Assembly (NCBI RefSeq): GCF_030499535.1
Contig: NZ_JASTLB010000001.1
Coordinates: forward strand, 4,588,001-4,652,000
Source of the DNA: Streptomyces sp. TG1A-8
GTDB taxonomy: Bacteria; Actinomycetota; Actinomycetes; Streptomycetales; Streptomycetaceae
Direction: 5' to 3'
Length of the DNA: 64,000 nt
The translations under genes and the position numbers were made by a program. The notes beneath the pieces are model-generated. The model was given only the letters and a program-made list of their open reading frames with translations, was not told where the DNA came from and made no database searches. The first letter of the stretch is position 1. Every line of letters starts with the position of its first letter. This document shows positions 1 to 8,455 of the stretch, in pieces.

Positions 1-609
1 TTCACCACCCGCCGCGTCGTCGCCGTCCAGCACGGCAAGCCGATCTTCCACCTCTCGGCGTCCTTCCAGGCGCACGAGGACGGCCTGGACCACCAGGCGC
101 CCGTGCCGCCCGCCCCCGACCCGGCGACCCTGCCCACCTCCCCGGAGCGGCTGCGCGGCTACGGCCACCTGGCCCCGGACGTCGTGGAGCGGTTCCTGGA
201 GGCCCGCGAGGCGATCGACCTGCGCTACGTGGACGAGCCGCCGTACGGCCGTTTCGGCGAGCCGCGCGAGCCGCACTCCCAGGTGTGGTTCCGCACCAAC
301 GGCAAGCTGGACGACGACCCCCTGCTGCACGTCGTCCTCGCCACCTACGTCTCCGACATGACCCTGCTCGACTCCGTGCTGCTCGCGCACGGCCGCGGCG
401 GCTGGGCCGTCGGCGACGTCGTGGGCGCCTCCCTGGACCACGCCATGTGGTTCCACCGGCCCTTCCGCGCCGACGACTGGCTGCTGTACGACCAAGAGTC
501 GCCGTCCGCGCACGGCGGCCGGGGCCTGGGCCAGGCCCGCATCTACACGCGGGACGGGCGGCTGGCCGTCACCGTCATCCAGGAGGGCGTGGTCCGCGTC
601 CCCCGGTGA
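1..609 (+). CDS. tesB: Acyl-CoA thioesterase II (TesB family), 5'-truncated by the window edge
   Basis: The reading frame is open from base 1, so only the C-terminal 202 residues are present; a full TesB is about 285-290 residues. The visible part fits the second hotdog domain of TesB: an early LSASFQ segment, a Q-V-W-F-R core, the segment LATYVSDMTLLDS, and the closing H-A-M-W-F-H-RPFRADDWLLYD block with a G-RGLGQARI turn. The family hydrolyses medium- and long-chain acyl-CoA to free acid and CoA in the cytoplasm. In TesB the catalytic Asp lies in the Asp/Gln/Thr network of this half; D in YVSD is the likely candidate (inference). An 18-base palindrome follows the stop at once, so this looks like the end of a transcription unit. 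Confidence 0.9.
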   Translation, partial: FTTRRVVAVQHGKPIFHLSASFQAHEDGLDHQAPVPPAPDPATLPTSPERLRGYGHLAPDVVERFLEAREAIDLRYVDEPPYGRFGEPREPHSQVWFRTNGKLDDDPLLHVVLATYVSDMTLLDSVLLAHGRGGWAVGDVVGASLDHAMWFHRPFRADDWLLYDQESPSAHGGRGLGQARIYTRDGRLAVTVIQEGVVRVPR

Positions 610-627
610 GACGACCGGCCGGTCGTC
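610..627. terminator. 18-bp perfect palindrome after tesB
   Basis: Two 9-base arms (GACGACCGG and its complement) meet with no loop directly after the tesB stop codon. Streptomyces terminators often lack a U-tract, so this could end tesB transcription. A protein-binding palindrome is the alternative. Confidence 0.5.
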
Positions 628-978
628 AACACGCCCCGTACCCAACCGGGTTCACGGGTGCCGGTCGTCACCGGACGGGCCGGCGGCTCCCGAGATGACG
701 CGGTGCGCCAGCGGGTCTAGGCTCGGGAAGTGAAAAGCCGCAGTGCACGGCACGAGCGGCAGGCGAGGCCCCGGTGACCCGGGCCTCAGCCGCGGCACCC
801 GACGCCGACAACCGCGTACGGGTGGGCCGCAGGCGCCGGCCGTGGCCACGTGCCGCTCATGAATCCGCGGTGACATCCGAGGACCGTGCCGCACCTGTCA
901 GTGACGTGCGGCGGCGGCCATCACCTCGCGCACTTCACCGAGGAGTCGCGAGAGACGATGGAACGAAAGGTACTTCCC
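628..978 (+). promoter_or_regulatory. Upstream region of the His/Asp repeat protein
   Basis: No convincing gene lies here. A possible -10 TAGGCT sits at 718-723 with ATGACG 17 bases upstream (695-700), which would give a leader of about 250 bases. Within it, a GC-rich stem has arms at 765-771 and 781-787 (GAGGCCC/GGGCCTC). I do not recognise a known riboswitch. The SD GAAAGG (965-970) lies 8 bases before the ATG at 979. Confidence 0.3.
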
Positions 979-1365
979 ATGCGATCAACACGCGCGAGGC
1001 GTCTCGTCGGGCTGTCCGCAGCCGGTCTGCTCATGGCCGGTGGTGCCGCGATCGGCACGGCGGGCACCGCTTCGGCGACGACCTCGGCCAATCACGACGG
1101 CCACAGCTCCTACAGCAGGAGCTGTGACGACGACTCACGCCACCACAACAACTGGTGGAACGACGACGACTGCGACAACGGCCGTCACCACAACGGGTAC
1201 AACGACAATGACAACGACCACGGCAACCATGGGGACAACGACCATGGCAACCGTGGGGACAACGACCACGGCAACCGCGGCGACAACGACCATGGCAACC
1301 GTGGGGACAACGACCACGGCAACCGCGGCGACAACGGTCACGGCAACGGCGGCGGTCACCGCTGA
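979..1365 (+). CDS. Small secreted protein with His/Asp/Asn/Gly octapeptide repeats
   Basis: The 128-residue product starts at the ATG preceded by GAAAGG; an earlier ATG at 958 has no good SD. Residues 1 to about 33 form a Sec signal peptide (MRSTRARR, hydrophobic core, T-A-S-A cleavage). The mature chain begins with a Ser/His/Asp-rich part holding two Cys, then six near-perfect octads of the form DNDHGNRG, ending in GGGHR. With no large hydrophobic residues the repeat part is almost certainly disordered. Regular spacing of Asp, Asn and His suggests divalent-metal binding (inference). I recognise no Pfam family. It stands alone between tesB and a convergent gene. Confidence 0.7.
   Translation: MRSTRARRLVGLSAAGLLMAGGAAIGTAGTASATTSANHDGHSSYSRSCDDDSRHHNNWWNDDDCDNGRHHNGYNDNDNDHGNHGDNDHGNRGDNDHGNRGDNDHGNRGDNDHGNRGDNGHGNGGGHR
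1210..1353 (+). repeat. Six tandem 24-bp coding repeats
   Basis: Six 24-base units lie head to tail and in frame, each encoding eight residues with consensus DNDHGNRG. The first has His and the last has two changes, while the middle units differ mostly by silent CAT/CAC and CGT/CGC swaps. Such an array can change copy number by slippage. Confidence 0.9.
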
Positions 1366-1461
1366 CGCACGCAGGTCACCGAACCGGCAGTCGACTGAGT
1401 GAACGGCGACGTGCGGCCCCGCCGAGGGTGCCGCGCTTCGTCGTGCCGGTGTCCCCGCGCC

Positions 1462-2259
1462 TCAGGCCAGGCCCGCCTCCGCCAGCAGGTACGCGGTCAT
1501 CGGATCGTAGTGCCGGGGGCTGACCACGTGGTCGTCCAGCGGCACCACCACCTGCACGGTGCCCTCGGACTCGGCGAGGAACAGCGCAGGGTCGTTGCAG
1601 TCGGCGTACCCCACGGAGTCGACGCCGTGCTGCCCGGCGTACCCGGCCCAGCCGTGGTCGGCGACCACCAGGTCGGGCAGCGGGCGGCCCGCACGCTCAA
1701 GTCCCGTCAGGACGGCCCGCATCGGCTCCCCGGAATGGGTGTGCCACAGTGTCGCCCCGTGCTCCAGCACGGCCACGTCCGCGAACTGCATGACGTACCC
1801 CTCGTCGGTCTGCAGCCCGTCCGGGACGACGACGATCTCGCAGCCGGCGGCGCGCAGCGCGGCGGCCGTGGCCCGGTGCACGTCCAGCAGGCCGCCCGGG
1901 TGCCCGGTGGCGAACAGCACCCGCTGCCGGCCGTCGGCCGCCTTGCGCAGCCGGCGCGCCAGGCGCTCCAGCGCGTCCACGGTCAGCTCCGGGTCGATGG
2001 TGTCCTGCCCGTACCGGTGCCCGGGGTCGTCGCTGACGCCGACCCGCTCGGCCATGACCGCGAGCACGTCCTGCTCGTCGTTCCAGCGCTCGCCCAGTTC
2101 CAGGCCGAGCCAGAAGGTGCGGACACCGTTGGAGAGCTGGCGGTAGTGGGAGAGGTTGTTCTCGCGGGGCGTGGCGACGTCCCCCGCGATACGGGTCCTC
2201 ACCAGGTGGTCGACGAGCTGGGCGCGGCTGGGTGTCCCGGATATCGGCATGCCTCCCAT
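1462..2259 (-). CDS. Conserved actinobacterial protein, putative phosphatase
   Basis: A 265-residue cytoplasmic protein with no signal peptide or membrane segment. I recall close relatives annotated only as 'phosphatase' in Streptomyces. Conserved-looking stretches are DVATPRENNLSHYR, a mid-protein F-A-T-G-H-P-G-G-LLDVH and V-A-D-H-G-W-AGYAGQ, which might carry catalytic residues, but no classical phosphatase motif is present. The start is uncertain: the ATG at 2259 has no SD, and the ATG at 2250 has GGGAGG only one base upstream. It is transcribed in the same direction as the PucR gene 54 bases upstream and may share its transcript. Confidence 0.55.
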   Translation of the reverse strand: MGGMPISGTPSRAQLVDHLVRTRIAGDVATPRENNLSHYRQLSNGVRTFWLGLELGERWNDEQDVLAVMAERVGVSDDPGHRYGQDTIDPELTVDALERLARRLRKAADGRQRVLFATGHPGGLLDVHRATAAALRAAGCEIVVVPDGLQTDEGYVMQFADVAVLEHGATLWHTHSGEPMRAVLTGLERAGRPLPDLVVADHGWAGYAGQHGVDSVGYADCNDPALFLAESEGTVQVVVPLDDHVVSPRHYDPMTAYLLAEAGLA

Positions 2260-2313
2260 TGTGGGGCAGCGGGCCGTGCGCGTCGCGGCTGAACGCCCCG
2301 GGGCACGCCCCGC

Positions 2314-3873
2314 TCACCCCTGCCGCAGCGCGAACCACAGCTCCATCCGCACGTCCGGGTCGTCCAGGTCCGCCCCCAGCAGGGCGGCGCAGCGGCCGAT
2401 GCGCTGCCGCACGGTGTTGCGGTGCACGCCCAGCGCCACCGCCGTGCGGTCCCAGCTGCCGTGCAGGGAGAGCCAGGTGCGCAGGGTCTCGGCCAGCGCG
2501 GCTCCGGCGGCGAGCGGGGCGAGCAGCGTCCGGGCGTGCGCCTCGGCGTCCGCCCGGGGCACCAGGTCCGCAAGACCCCGCCCGGTGCCGTGCCGGACCA
2601 GCGGTGCGCGGGTGGCGCGGGCACGGGCCAGCGCACGGGCCGCCTGGCCGTCGGCGGCGGGCCACTCCTGCGGACCGGCGGGCGCGCTGATCCCCAGGAT
2701 CCAGCCGGGCTGCGGGTCCGGCTCCCGCCCGGCCGGCACCAGCACCCGTACGGCGTCGGGACCGGGGTCCACCAGCGGCGAGCCCAGGGCGGCCCCGAGC
2801 GCGGCGGCGGCGACGGCGTCGGGTGCCCGGGTCTGGGGCCGCGCGTGCACGACGATCCACCGGCCGTCGCCGTCCCCCAGCAGCGGCGCGACCTCCTCGG
2901 GCGCGGCACCCAGCAGCAGCCGCACCAGCGCCGCGGACCGCACGGCCGCGCTGCCGCCGTGGTGCTCCCCGGTGAGCAGGGACAGCAGCACCGCGGCGAC
3001 GGAGGCGATGGTGGAGTCACCGGGTCCGCGCCGGTCCGCGGCGACCGCGAGCACGAACCCGTCCCCGGTCCCCAGCGCGTAGGCGGCCAGGTGCGTCCCG
3101 CCGCACACGTCGGTGGCGGAGGCGGGCGCGGGGCGGGTGGGGGGAACGGGTGCGTCGCCCCGGCCGGTGCCGTCCTCCGCCGCCCGGCCGGGGACCGGCC
3201 GGGCGGCGGGGCGGACCACCCCGGCCAGGTGCGCCAGGGCCTGCCGGGCCTCCTCGGGAAGGTCCCGGCCCGCCGCCGCGGCCACCGTGCCGTCGGGGCC
3301 GTACAGGACCGCCCGGCCGGACAGGTGCCCGGCCAGGCGGCGCAGCACCGACGGGACCGGGTCCGGACGCGACGCGGCGGCGGCGAGGGCCTGCTGGGCC
3401 TCCGTGACGCGGCGCAGCTCGGCCAGGCGGGCGCGGGCCATCAGCTGCCACACCGCCCGGGCCACCCCCGAGAACGTGGTCCGGGGTGGCACCTCCAGCA
3501 GGGGCAGGCCCCGGGCGTCGCAGGCGGCCACCAGGGCGCGCGGGACCGTGTCGTGGACGGGGGCCAGGCCGAAGCCGAGGGCCGCGCCGCCCGCGGCCAC
3601 GATCCGGGCGACGTAGTCGTCGAGGGAGCCGAAGGAGTCGAAGGAGGTGCCCGGACCCGCCTGCGGGACGTGCACCCCGGCGGTCAGCAGCAGCTCGCCG
3701 CCCAGCAGGTAGGGGTAGGGGTCGGCCATCTCGGAGGCGTGCGCCCCGTGGATCACGGTCGCCGGGTCGCGCGGGCCCGCGATCTGCGCCAGGCCCAGCT
3801 CCTGCCGGGCCAGCAGGGCCGGCAGCGGGACCGGTGGGGTCGGGGGGACCGCGGGGGCGGGCGTCTCCGGCAT
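2314..3873 (-). CDS. PucR-family transcriptional regulator
   Basis: A 519-residue regulator. The N-terminal PucR domain (about residues 20-140, with the GGELLLTAG and LGFGLAPV segments) is followed by a Pro/Ala-rich linker and a GGDEF-like middle region. The last about 60 residues are the HTH_30 domain typical of PucR/CdaR proteins ([27 protein letters not shown]). The start is the ATG at 3873 because GGAGGAAA lies 8-10 bases upstream; an in-frame ATG six codons earlier overlaps that SD. PucR proteins often control purine, amino acid or amine breakdown. Its position divergent from speB and the shared inverted repeat suggest it controls agmatinase and itself (inference). Confidence 0.88.
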   Translation of the reverse strand: MPETPAPAVPPTPPVPLPALLARQELGLAQIAGPRDPATVIHGAHASEMADPYPYLLGGELLLTAGVHVPQAGPGTSFDSFGSLDDYVARIVAAGGAALGFGLAPVHDTVPRALVAACDARGLPLLEVPPRTTFSGVARAVWQLMARARLAELRRVTEAQQALAAAASRPDPVPSVLRRLAGHLSGRAVLYGPDGTVAAAAGRDLPEEARQALAHLAGVVRPAARPVPGRAAEDGTGRGDAPVPPTRPAPASATDVCGGTHLAAYALGTGDGFVLAVAADRRGPGDSTIASVAAVLLSLLTGEHHGGSAAVRSAALVRLLLGAAPEEVAPLLGDGDGRWIVVHARPQTRAPDAVAAAALGAALGSPLVDPGPDAVRVLVPAGREPDPQPGWILGISAPAGPQEWPAADGQAARALARARATRAPLVRHGTGRGLADLVPRADAEAHARTLLAPLAAGAALAETLRTWLSLHGSWDRTAVALGVHRNTVRQRIGRCAALLGADLDDPDVRMELWFALRQG

Positions 3874-3923
3874 GGTGTGCGTTTCCTCCATCCCGTACCG
3901 CGCGACTGGAGGAAACGTACACT
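3874..3923. promoter_or_regulatory. Inverted repeat between pucR and speB, candidate PucR operator
   Basis: The consensus TGGAGGAAACGYACACY occurs twice facing each other: on the minus strand at 3890-3874 and on the plus strand at 3907-3923. The 17-base arms match at 15 positions and are 16 bases apart. The left arm contains the SD of the PucR gene. The right arm is about 195 bases before the speB start. Duplication of an SD-like sequence outside any coding context suggests a bound operator rather than chance. Confidence 0.55.
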
Positions 3924-4118
3924 TCGCAGCCGCTTTCCGGCCACTTAGTGTCGAGTCGGCACGGCAGCCGCGGGCGCGGGCGGACGTCCCCGCGGCCCGC
4001 CGCCGTCACACCCCGGCTCATCCTCCGGACTCGTGTCCGAACCGGCCCCTGCTCGCCAGGAGAGTCGGACGACGAGCAGTGCATCCGCGACGAAACGCGA
4101 GAAAGAAGGCATTCCAGC

Positions 4119-5099
4119 ATGAGCGGCAACGACACGCCCCGCGGCCCCGTCGACTCCTCCCGCGTCCCGCGGTACGCCGGCCCCGCCACCTTCGCCCGCC
4201 TGCCCCGCCTGGACGAGGTCGGCACCGCCGACGTCGCCGTCGTGGGCGTGCCGTTCGACTCCGGCGTCTCGTACCGGCCCGGCGCCCGCTTCGGCGGCAA
4301 CGCCATCCGCGAGGCCTCCCGGCTGCTGCGCCCCTACAACCCCGCGCAGGACGCCTCCCCCTTCGCGCTCGCGCAGGTGGCGGACGGCGGCGACATCGCC
4401 GTGAACCCGTTCGACATCCACGAGGCCGTGGAGACCGTCGAGGCCGCGGCGGACGAGCTGCTCGGCGCCGGCGCGCGCCTGATGACCCTCGGCGGCGACC
4501 ACACCGTCGCCCTGCCCCTCCTGCGCGCGGTGGCGAAGAAGCACGGCCCGGTGGCCCTGCTCCACTTCGACGCCCACCTCGACACCTGGGACACCTACTT
4601 CGGCGCCGAGTACACGCACGGCACCCCCTTCCGCCGCGCCGTCGAGGAGGGCATCCTCGACACCTCCGCCCTCTCCCACGTCGGCACGCGCGGCCCGCTG
4701 TACGGCAAGCAGGACCTCACGGACGACGAGAAGATGGGCTTCGGCATCGTCACGTCGGCGGACGTCTACCGCCGCGGCGCCGACGAGGTCGCCGACCAGC
4801 TCCGCGCGCGCATCGGCGACCGGCCGCTCTACATCTCCGTCGACATCGACTGCCTCGACCCGGCCCACGCGCCCGGCACCGGCACGCCGGAGGCGGGCGG
4901 CATGACGTCGCGCGAGCTGCTGGAGATCCTGCGCGGCCTGGCGTCCTGCAACCTGGTCTCGGCGGACGTCGTCGAGGTCGCGCCCGCGTACGACCACGCG
5001 GAGATCACCTCCGTGGCGGCCTCCCACACCGCGTACGAACTGACCACCATCATGAGCCGCCGGATCGCGGCGGCCCGGAAGGACCCGGAAGCGAAGTGA
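4119..5099 (+). CDS. speB: Agmatinase / ureohydrolase family enzyme
   Basis: A 326-residue arginase-superfamily enzyme that hydrolyses a guanidino substrate to urea plus an amine (agmatine to putrescine if true agmatinase; guanidinobutyrase is possible). The binuclear Mn ligands are all visible: H128 in GGDHT, D151/H153/D155 in HFDAHLD, and D242/D244 in SVDIDCLDP. The N-terminal VGVPFDSG signature is also present. The ATG at 4119 follows AAGAAGG at 4103-4109. The gene is divergent from the PucR regulator. Its TGA overlaps the GTG of a ThDP-enzyme gene that is now broken, so the two were once translationally coupled. Confidence 0.93.
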   Translation: MSGNDTPRGPVDSSRVPRYAGPATFARLPRLDEVGTADVAVVGVPFDSGVSYRPGARFGGNAIREASRLLRPYNPAQDASPFALAQVADGGDIAVNPFDIHEAVETVEAAADELLGAGARLMTLGGDHTVALPLLRAVAKKHGPVALLHFDAHLDTWDTYFGAEYTHGTPFRRAVEEGILDTSALSHVGTRGPLYGKQDLTDDEKMGFGIVTSADVYRRGADEVADQLRARIGDRPLYISVDIDCLDPAHAPGTGTPEAGGMTSRELLEILRGLASCNLVSADVVEVAPAYDHAEITSVAASHTAYELTTIMSRRIAAARKDPEAK

Positions 5100-5640
5100 C
5101 CCACGACCACGACCCGGTGCTCCGCCCGACGGCGGCGCAGGTCCCGGCCGCCCCGGACCCGTCCCCGGGGCGCAACGGCGGAGACCTGGTCGTGGAGACC
5201 CTGGCCGGGCTGGGCGCGACGGACCGTCTTCGCCTGCCCGGGCCGGCACGCCCTGGGCGTGTTCGACGCGCTGCGCCGCTCCTCGCTGCGCTACGTCGGG
5301 CTCCGGGTGGAGAACAGCGGGGCTTCGCCGCGGGCGCCTACGGCAGGATCACCGGCGAGGCGGCCCCGCTGCTGCTGTCGACGGGCCAGGGCGCGCTGGT
5401 GTCGCTGGCCACGCTCCAGGAGGCGGCCGCGGCGAGCGCGCCGGTGCTGGGCGAGATCAGCAGCCGGGTCCCCACGGCGGTCCTGGGCGGCGGCCGGCAC
5501 GGCTACCTCCATGAACTCCCGGACCAAGCGGCCTCGTTCCGAGGCGTGGTCAAGTCGGTCCGCACGGTCCGCAGCCAGTCCCAGATCCCGTCGGCGATCG
5601 CGGCGGCCTGGAGGTCGGCGCTGACCGCTCCGCACGGCCC
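5096..5640 (+). pseudogene. ThDP-dependent (acetolactate-synthase-like) enzyme, 5' remnant
   Basis: The GTG at 5096 overlaps the speB stop. The first 45 residues ([14 protein letters not shown] to DLVVETLAGLGAT) are in one frame. An extra base near 5221 moves the homology to another frame (VFDALRRSSLRYVGLRVEN) and a compensating loss near 5320 returns it (GFAAGAYGRITGEAAPLLLS, then LHELPDQAASFRGVVKSV). Similarity to ThDP enzymes of the acetolactate synthase/benzoylformate decarboxylase type stops after LTAPHGP at about 5640, where unrelated sequence begins. The middle and C-terminal ThDP-binding domains are missing. Family and frames are my reading; the exact breakpoints are approximate. Confidence 0.75.
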
Positions 5641-5928
5641 GGCGGAGAAGGACAAGGACGGGGCGACCGAGCTGTCGGCGCGGCCAAGCTCGCCGACCGG
5701 CGCCTGCAGCTCCTCATCGCGCACTTCGGGCGCATCCGGCTGCGCACGGAGGACTTCGAGTTCCCCGACCTGATCGGTGCCGCCTACGAGTACCTGATCA
5801 AGGAGTTCGCGGACACGGCCGGACGCGAGGGCGGCGAGTCCTACACCCCGCGCGCCGTGGTCCGGATGACGGTCGAGCTCCTCGCCCCCACCGAGAACAT
5901 GAGGATCGAGGGGAGAACCGGCGGGTGA
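5641..5928 (+). pseudogene. Internal fragment of a type I restriction-modification methylase (HsdM)
   Basis: In the frame ending at the TGA at 5926-5928 the sequence reads AVGAAKLADRRL, then AHFGRIRLRTEDFEFPDLIG, then AAYEYLIKEFAD and GGESYTPRAVVRM. These match the HsdM N6-adenine methylase region just before its SAM-binding motif I (usual form E-F-P-D-L-L-G-AAYEYLIKEFAD and GGEFYTPRAVVRMMV). The expected Y-D-P-x-x-G-(S/T)-G-G motif and everything after it is missing; the frame ends EGRTGG and stop. There is no start of its own. It is a remnant, joined upstream to a ThDP-enzyme fragment. Confidence 0.7.
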
Positions 5929-6134
5929 CCGTCCCGGCCGATCCTTCGACGTACTCCGCCCCCGAAGCCCACCTCACTGTGGACGGGCTGTCCCTTCGGG
6001 TGTGTGCCGGCGCCCGAAGGAAACGGTTCGCGCTGACCGTCGAGACCGACGCGACCCTCACCCTGCACACCCCGGCCGGGCACCCGCCGGCCGCCGGCGG
6101 AGCCGCTCGCGCGCCCGGGCGGGACCGGGGCTGA
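5925..6134 (+). pseudogene. N-terminal remnant of a YgjP/SprT-like metallopeptidase (DUF45)
   Basis: The GTG at 5925 overlaps the preceding TGA. The first about 50 residues (T-V-P-A-D-P-S-T-YSAPEAHLTVDG, RRKRFALTVETDATLTLHTP) look like the start of the M48-related YgjP/DUF45 family, which is often encoded next to type I restriction genes. After HTPAGHPP the frame becomes Arg/Gly/Pro-rich and ends, so the zinc-binding HExxH half is absent. The family call rests on memory of N-terminal sequences and is less certain than the HsdM call. Confidence 0.5.
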
Positions 6135-6330
6135 CGCGCGGCCGGCCCGCCACCGGGACGGCCGGCCCTCTCCCCCCTCCCTGCCCGGCCCGGCCGCCCG
6201 CACGTCGAACTCCCGTCCCCCGAACACGCGTACAACTTTCACCCGCCCACGCGAGTCACTCAGACGGCGCGCAGGGCGCGCCCGACGGCGTTCAGGTGAC
6301 GCCCGTACGACGTTCACAAGGGAACTCCTC
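6135..6330. other. Intergenic region before the serine hydrolase
   Basis: A GC-rich stem with GGCCGGCC-like arms (about 6141-6168) could terminate transcription from the remnants. The rest should hold the promoter of the downstream secreted gene; I see no clear -35/-10 pair. AAGGGA lies about 10 bases before the ATG at 6331. Confidence 0.3.
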
Positions 6331-7263
6331 ATGACCTACCGGACATCCGGCCGCGCCGGAGCGCTGGCGGCCGCCCTCGGCGCCGCGCTGCTCATACCGG
6401 CCGTCACCGCCGCCACCCCGGCCGCGGCGGCGACCGCGCCCGCCGTCAGCTGTACGTCCGCCAAGGCGGGCCTCGCCGCCAAGCTGCAGAAGGACATCAC
6501 CGCCGCGCTCGCCACCCGCAAGGGCACCGTCGCGGTCGGCGTGTACGACCGTTCCACCCAGACCACCTGCACGCTGCGGGCCACCACCGCCTACGACTCG
6601 GCCAGTGTCGTCAAGGTCACCGTCCTCGCCACGCTGCTGTGGGACGCGAAGAAGCACAACCGCTATCTGACCGACCGTGAGGCCTCGCTCGCCACGGCCA
6701 TGATCACCAAGTCGGACAACAGCGCCACCAGCACGCTGTGGAAGCAGCTCGGCCTGACGAAGGTCAAGGGCTTCCTGAGCGCGGTCGGGATGACGAAGAC
6801 CGTCCCCGGCGCGAACGGCTACTGGGGCCTGACCCAGATCAACGTCACGGACGAGCAGAAGCTGCTCAAGCTCCTCACCGCGAAGAACACGGTCCTGAGC
6901 GACAACTCCCGCGCCTACGTCCTGAAGCTGATGGGGCAGGTCGTCTCCTCGCAGCGCTGGGGCACCCCGGCCGGGGCGCCGTCCACCGTCGCCGTGCACG
7001 TCAAGAACGGCTGGCTGCAGCGCTCCACGCACGGCTGGCGGGTGCACAGCGTCGGCACCTTCAACGGTGGCGGCCACGACTACGTGATCAGCGTGCTGAC
7101 GCAGGACAACAGCACCATGGACTACGGCGTCACCACCATCCAGAACGTGGCGAAGGCCGTCCACAAGGACCTCGTCCCGACGACGTCCTCGGCCACCGCC
7201 CTGCGCTACACGCCCACGGCCACGCCCAGCGAGGCGTTCCCCGCGGTGCCGTCGGGCGGCTGA
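6331..7263 (+). CDS. Secreted class A beta-lactamase-like serine hydrolase
   Basis: A 310-residue exported protein. Residues 1-34 are a Sec signal peptide with an A-A-A cleavage region. The remainder is a class A beta-lactamase/DD-peptidase fold: S92-V-V-K95 is the SxxK active site, S128-D-N130 is the SDN loop, and K225-N-G227 stands in for the K-T/S-G motif. No lactamase Glu166-type ExxLN motif is obvious, so peptidoglycan or another substrate is as likely as beta-lactam hydrolysis. The C-terminal tail is Ser/Thr/Pro-rich. The following gene starts 55 bases downstream but appears to have its own promoter. Confidence 0.85.
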   Translation: MTYRTSGRAGALAAALGAALLIPAVTAATPAAAATAPAVSCTSAKAGLAAKLQKDITAALATRKGTVAVGVYDRSTQTTCTLRATTAYDSASVVKVTVLATLLWDAKKHNRYLTDREASLATAMITKSDNSATSTLWKQLGLTKVKGFLSAVGMTKTVPGANGYWGLTQINVTDEQKLLKLLTAKNTVLSDNSRAYVLKLMGQVVSSQRWGTPAGAPSTVAVHVKNGWLQRSTHGWRVHSVGTFNGGGHDYVISVLTQDNSTMDYGVTTIQNVAKAVHKDLVPTTSSATALRYTPTATPSEAFPAVPSGG

Positions 7264-7305
7264 CGCTTCACCAGGCGGTCCCCCCCCCGCGTCGCCGTCC
7301 CGTTC

Positions 7306-7318
7306 TACGGTGACCTCC
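7306..7318 (+). promoter_or_regulatory. -10 box placed for a leaderless transcript
   Basis: TACGGT (7306-7311) is followed by seven bases and then the ATG at 7319, with no Shine-Dalgarno sequence. A transcript starting at this -10 would begin at or next to the start codon, the layout of leaderless Streptomyces genes. Confidence 0.45.
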
Positions 7319-8344
7319 ATGCGCCTGAGAACCGTACTCGCCACCCTCACCGCCGGCCTGGCGGCGGCCACCTGCCTGGCCGCCGCCGGCCCGGCCGACG
7401 CCCGCTCCGCCACCGGCAACCCCTGTTCACCGGCCGTCTCGCTCGACCGCTTCTCCGACGCGCTCGACAAGACGACGTACCAGGGCGCCTTCGTCGGCAA
7501 CCTCTCCGCCCTCGCCGTGGACCGTGACGGCACCCTGGCCGCCCTGGCGGACCGCTCCTCCCTCCTCGGCCTGGACGCGCGGACCCTGCGGCCGACGTCG
7601 GCCGTGCGCCTCGCGGACGAGAACGGCGCCGACCTCGACTCCGAGGGCCTGGCCGTGGACCGCGACGGCACCCGGCTGGTCTCCTCCGAGACCGAGCCGT
7701 CCGTCCGCCGGTACTCCCGCGACGGCAGGATCCTGGACCGCCTCCCGGTCCCGTCCTCCCTCCAGGTCGCCCCGGCCGGCCGGGCCACCGCCAACCAGAC
7801 CTTCGAGGGGCTGACCCTGCTGCCCGGCGGCCGCACGCTGCTGGCCTCCATGGAGTACGCGCTCTCGGGCGACTCCACCGGCATCGTCCGCTTCCAGACA
7901 TGGACCCGCCACCACGGCCGCTTCCGGCTCGCCGCCCAGTACGCCTACCGCACCGACGCCGGCCTCGGCGTCCCCGAGGTGCAGGCCACCCCCGACGGCC
8001 GCCTCCTCGTCCTGGAACGCGGCTTCACCGCCGGCACCGGCAACACCGTCCGTCTCTACCTGGCCGACCTCCGCCACGCGACGGACACCAGCGGCATCGG
8101 GAACCTGACCGGTCAGGACGGCGTACGGCTGATCAGGAAGACCCTCCTGACCGACATCGCCACCTGTCCGTCCCTGGGTGCCACGGCCAAGCAGCCCCAG
8201 CCGAACCCCCTGCTCGACAACATCGAGGGGATGGCGGTCACCGGCCGTGACTGCGCCGGCCGCCTGAAGGTCCTGCTGGTGAGCGACGACAACCAGAGCG
8301 CGACCCAGACGACCCGGTTCTACTACCTGCGGGTACGCGTCTGA
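7319..8344 (+). CDS. Secreted phytase-like esterase-domain protein
   Basis: A 341-residue exported protein with signal peptide MRLRTVLATLTAGLAAATCL to G-P-A-D-A (cleavage near residue 27). The rest resembles the 'esterase-like activity of phytase' beta-propeller family: repeated blades with D-R-D-G-T, the segment DLDSEGLAVDRDGTRLVSSE, a long N-Q-T-F-E-G-L-T-L-LPGG segment, and L-L-D-N-I-E-G-M-A-V near the end. Conserved Glu in the S-E-G, F-E-G and I-E-G turns are typical of the family; substrates are poorly known. A GTG at 7310 is in frame, but the ATG fits the signal peptide and the leaderless -10. Confidence 0.8.
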   Translation: MRLRTVLATLTAGLAAATCLAAAGPADARSATGNPCSPAVSLDRFSDALDKTTYQGAFVGNLSALAVDRDGTLAALADRSSLLGLDARTLRPTSAVRLADENGADLDSEGLAVDRDGTRLVSSETEPSVRRYSRDGRILDRLPVPSSLQVAPAGRATANQTFEGLTLLPGGRTLLASMEYALSGDSTGIVRFQTWTRHHGRFRLAAQYAYRTDAGLGVPEVQATPDGRLLVLERGFTAGTGNTVRLYLADLRHATDTSGIGNLTGQDGVRLIRKTLLTDIATCPSLGATAKQPQPNPLLDNIEGMAVTGRDCAGRLKVLLVSDDNQSATQTTRFYYLRVRV

Positions 8345-8455
8345 GGCAGCCGCAGGCACGCGCCCGGCGCTGCCCCGTTTGTTGCGGAGGGATGAAATCC
8401 GCTTCTGTCGGCGTTGGTGCCTTCCGGAAGATCAGGTCGAACGGAAGGCACCCGC

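Noticed and set aside
652..894. 80-codon minus-strand frame between tesB and the repeat protein
   Set aside because: Arg/Pro-rich, no SD, no domain and overlapping likely promoter elements; typical antisense open frame in high-GC DNA.
1210..1353. CRISPR-like array
   Set aside because: Units are 24 bases without spacers and encode in-frame octads of a secreted protein.
1135..1359. Val/Ala-only minus-strand frame opposite the octad repeats
   Set aside because: It is the complement of the repeats; the composition follows from the other strand's codons.
5641..5928. Functional orphan methylase
   Set aside because: The SAM-binding and catalytic NPPF motifs are absent and there is no start codon or SD.
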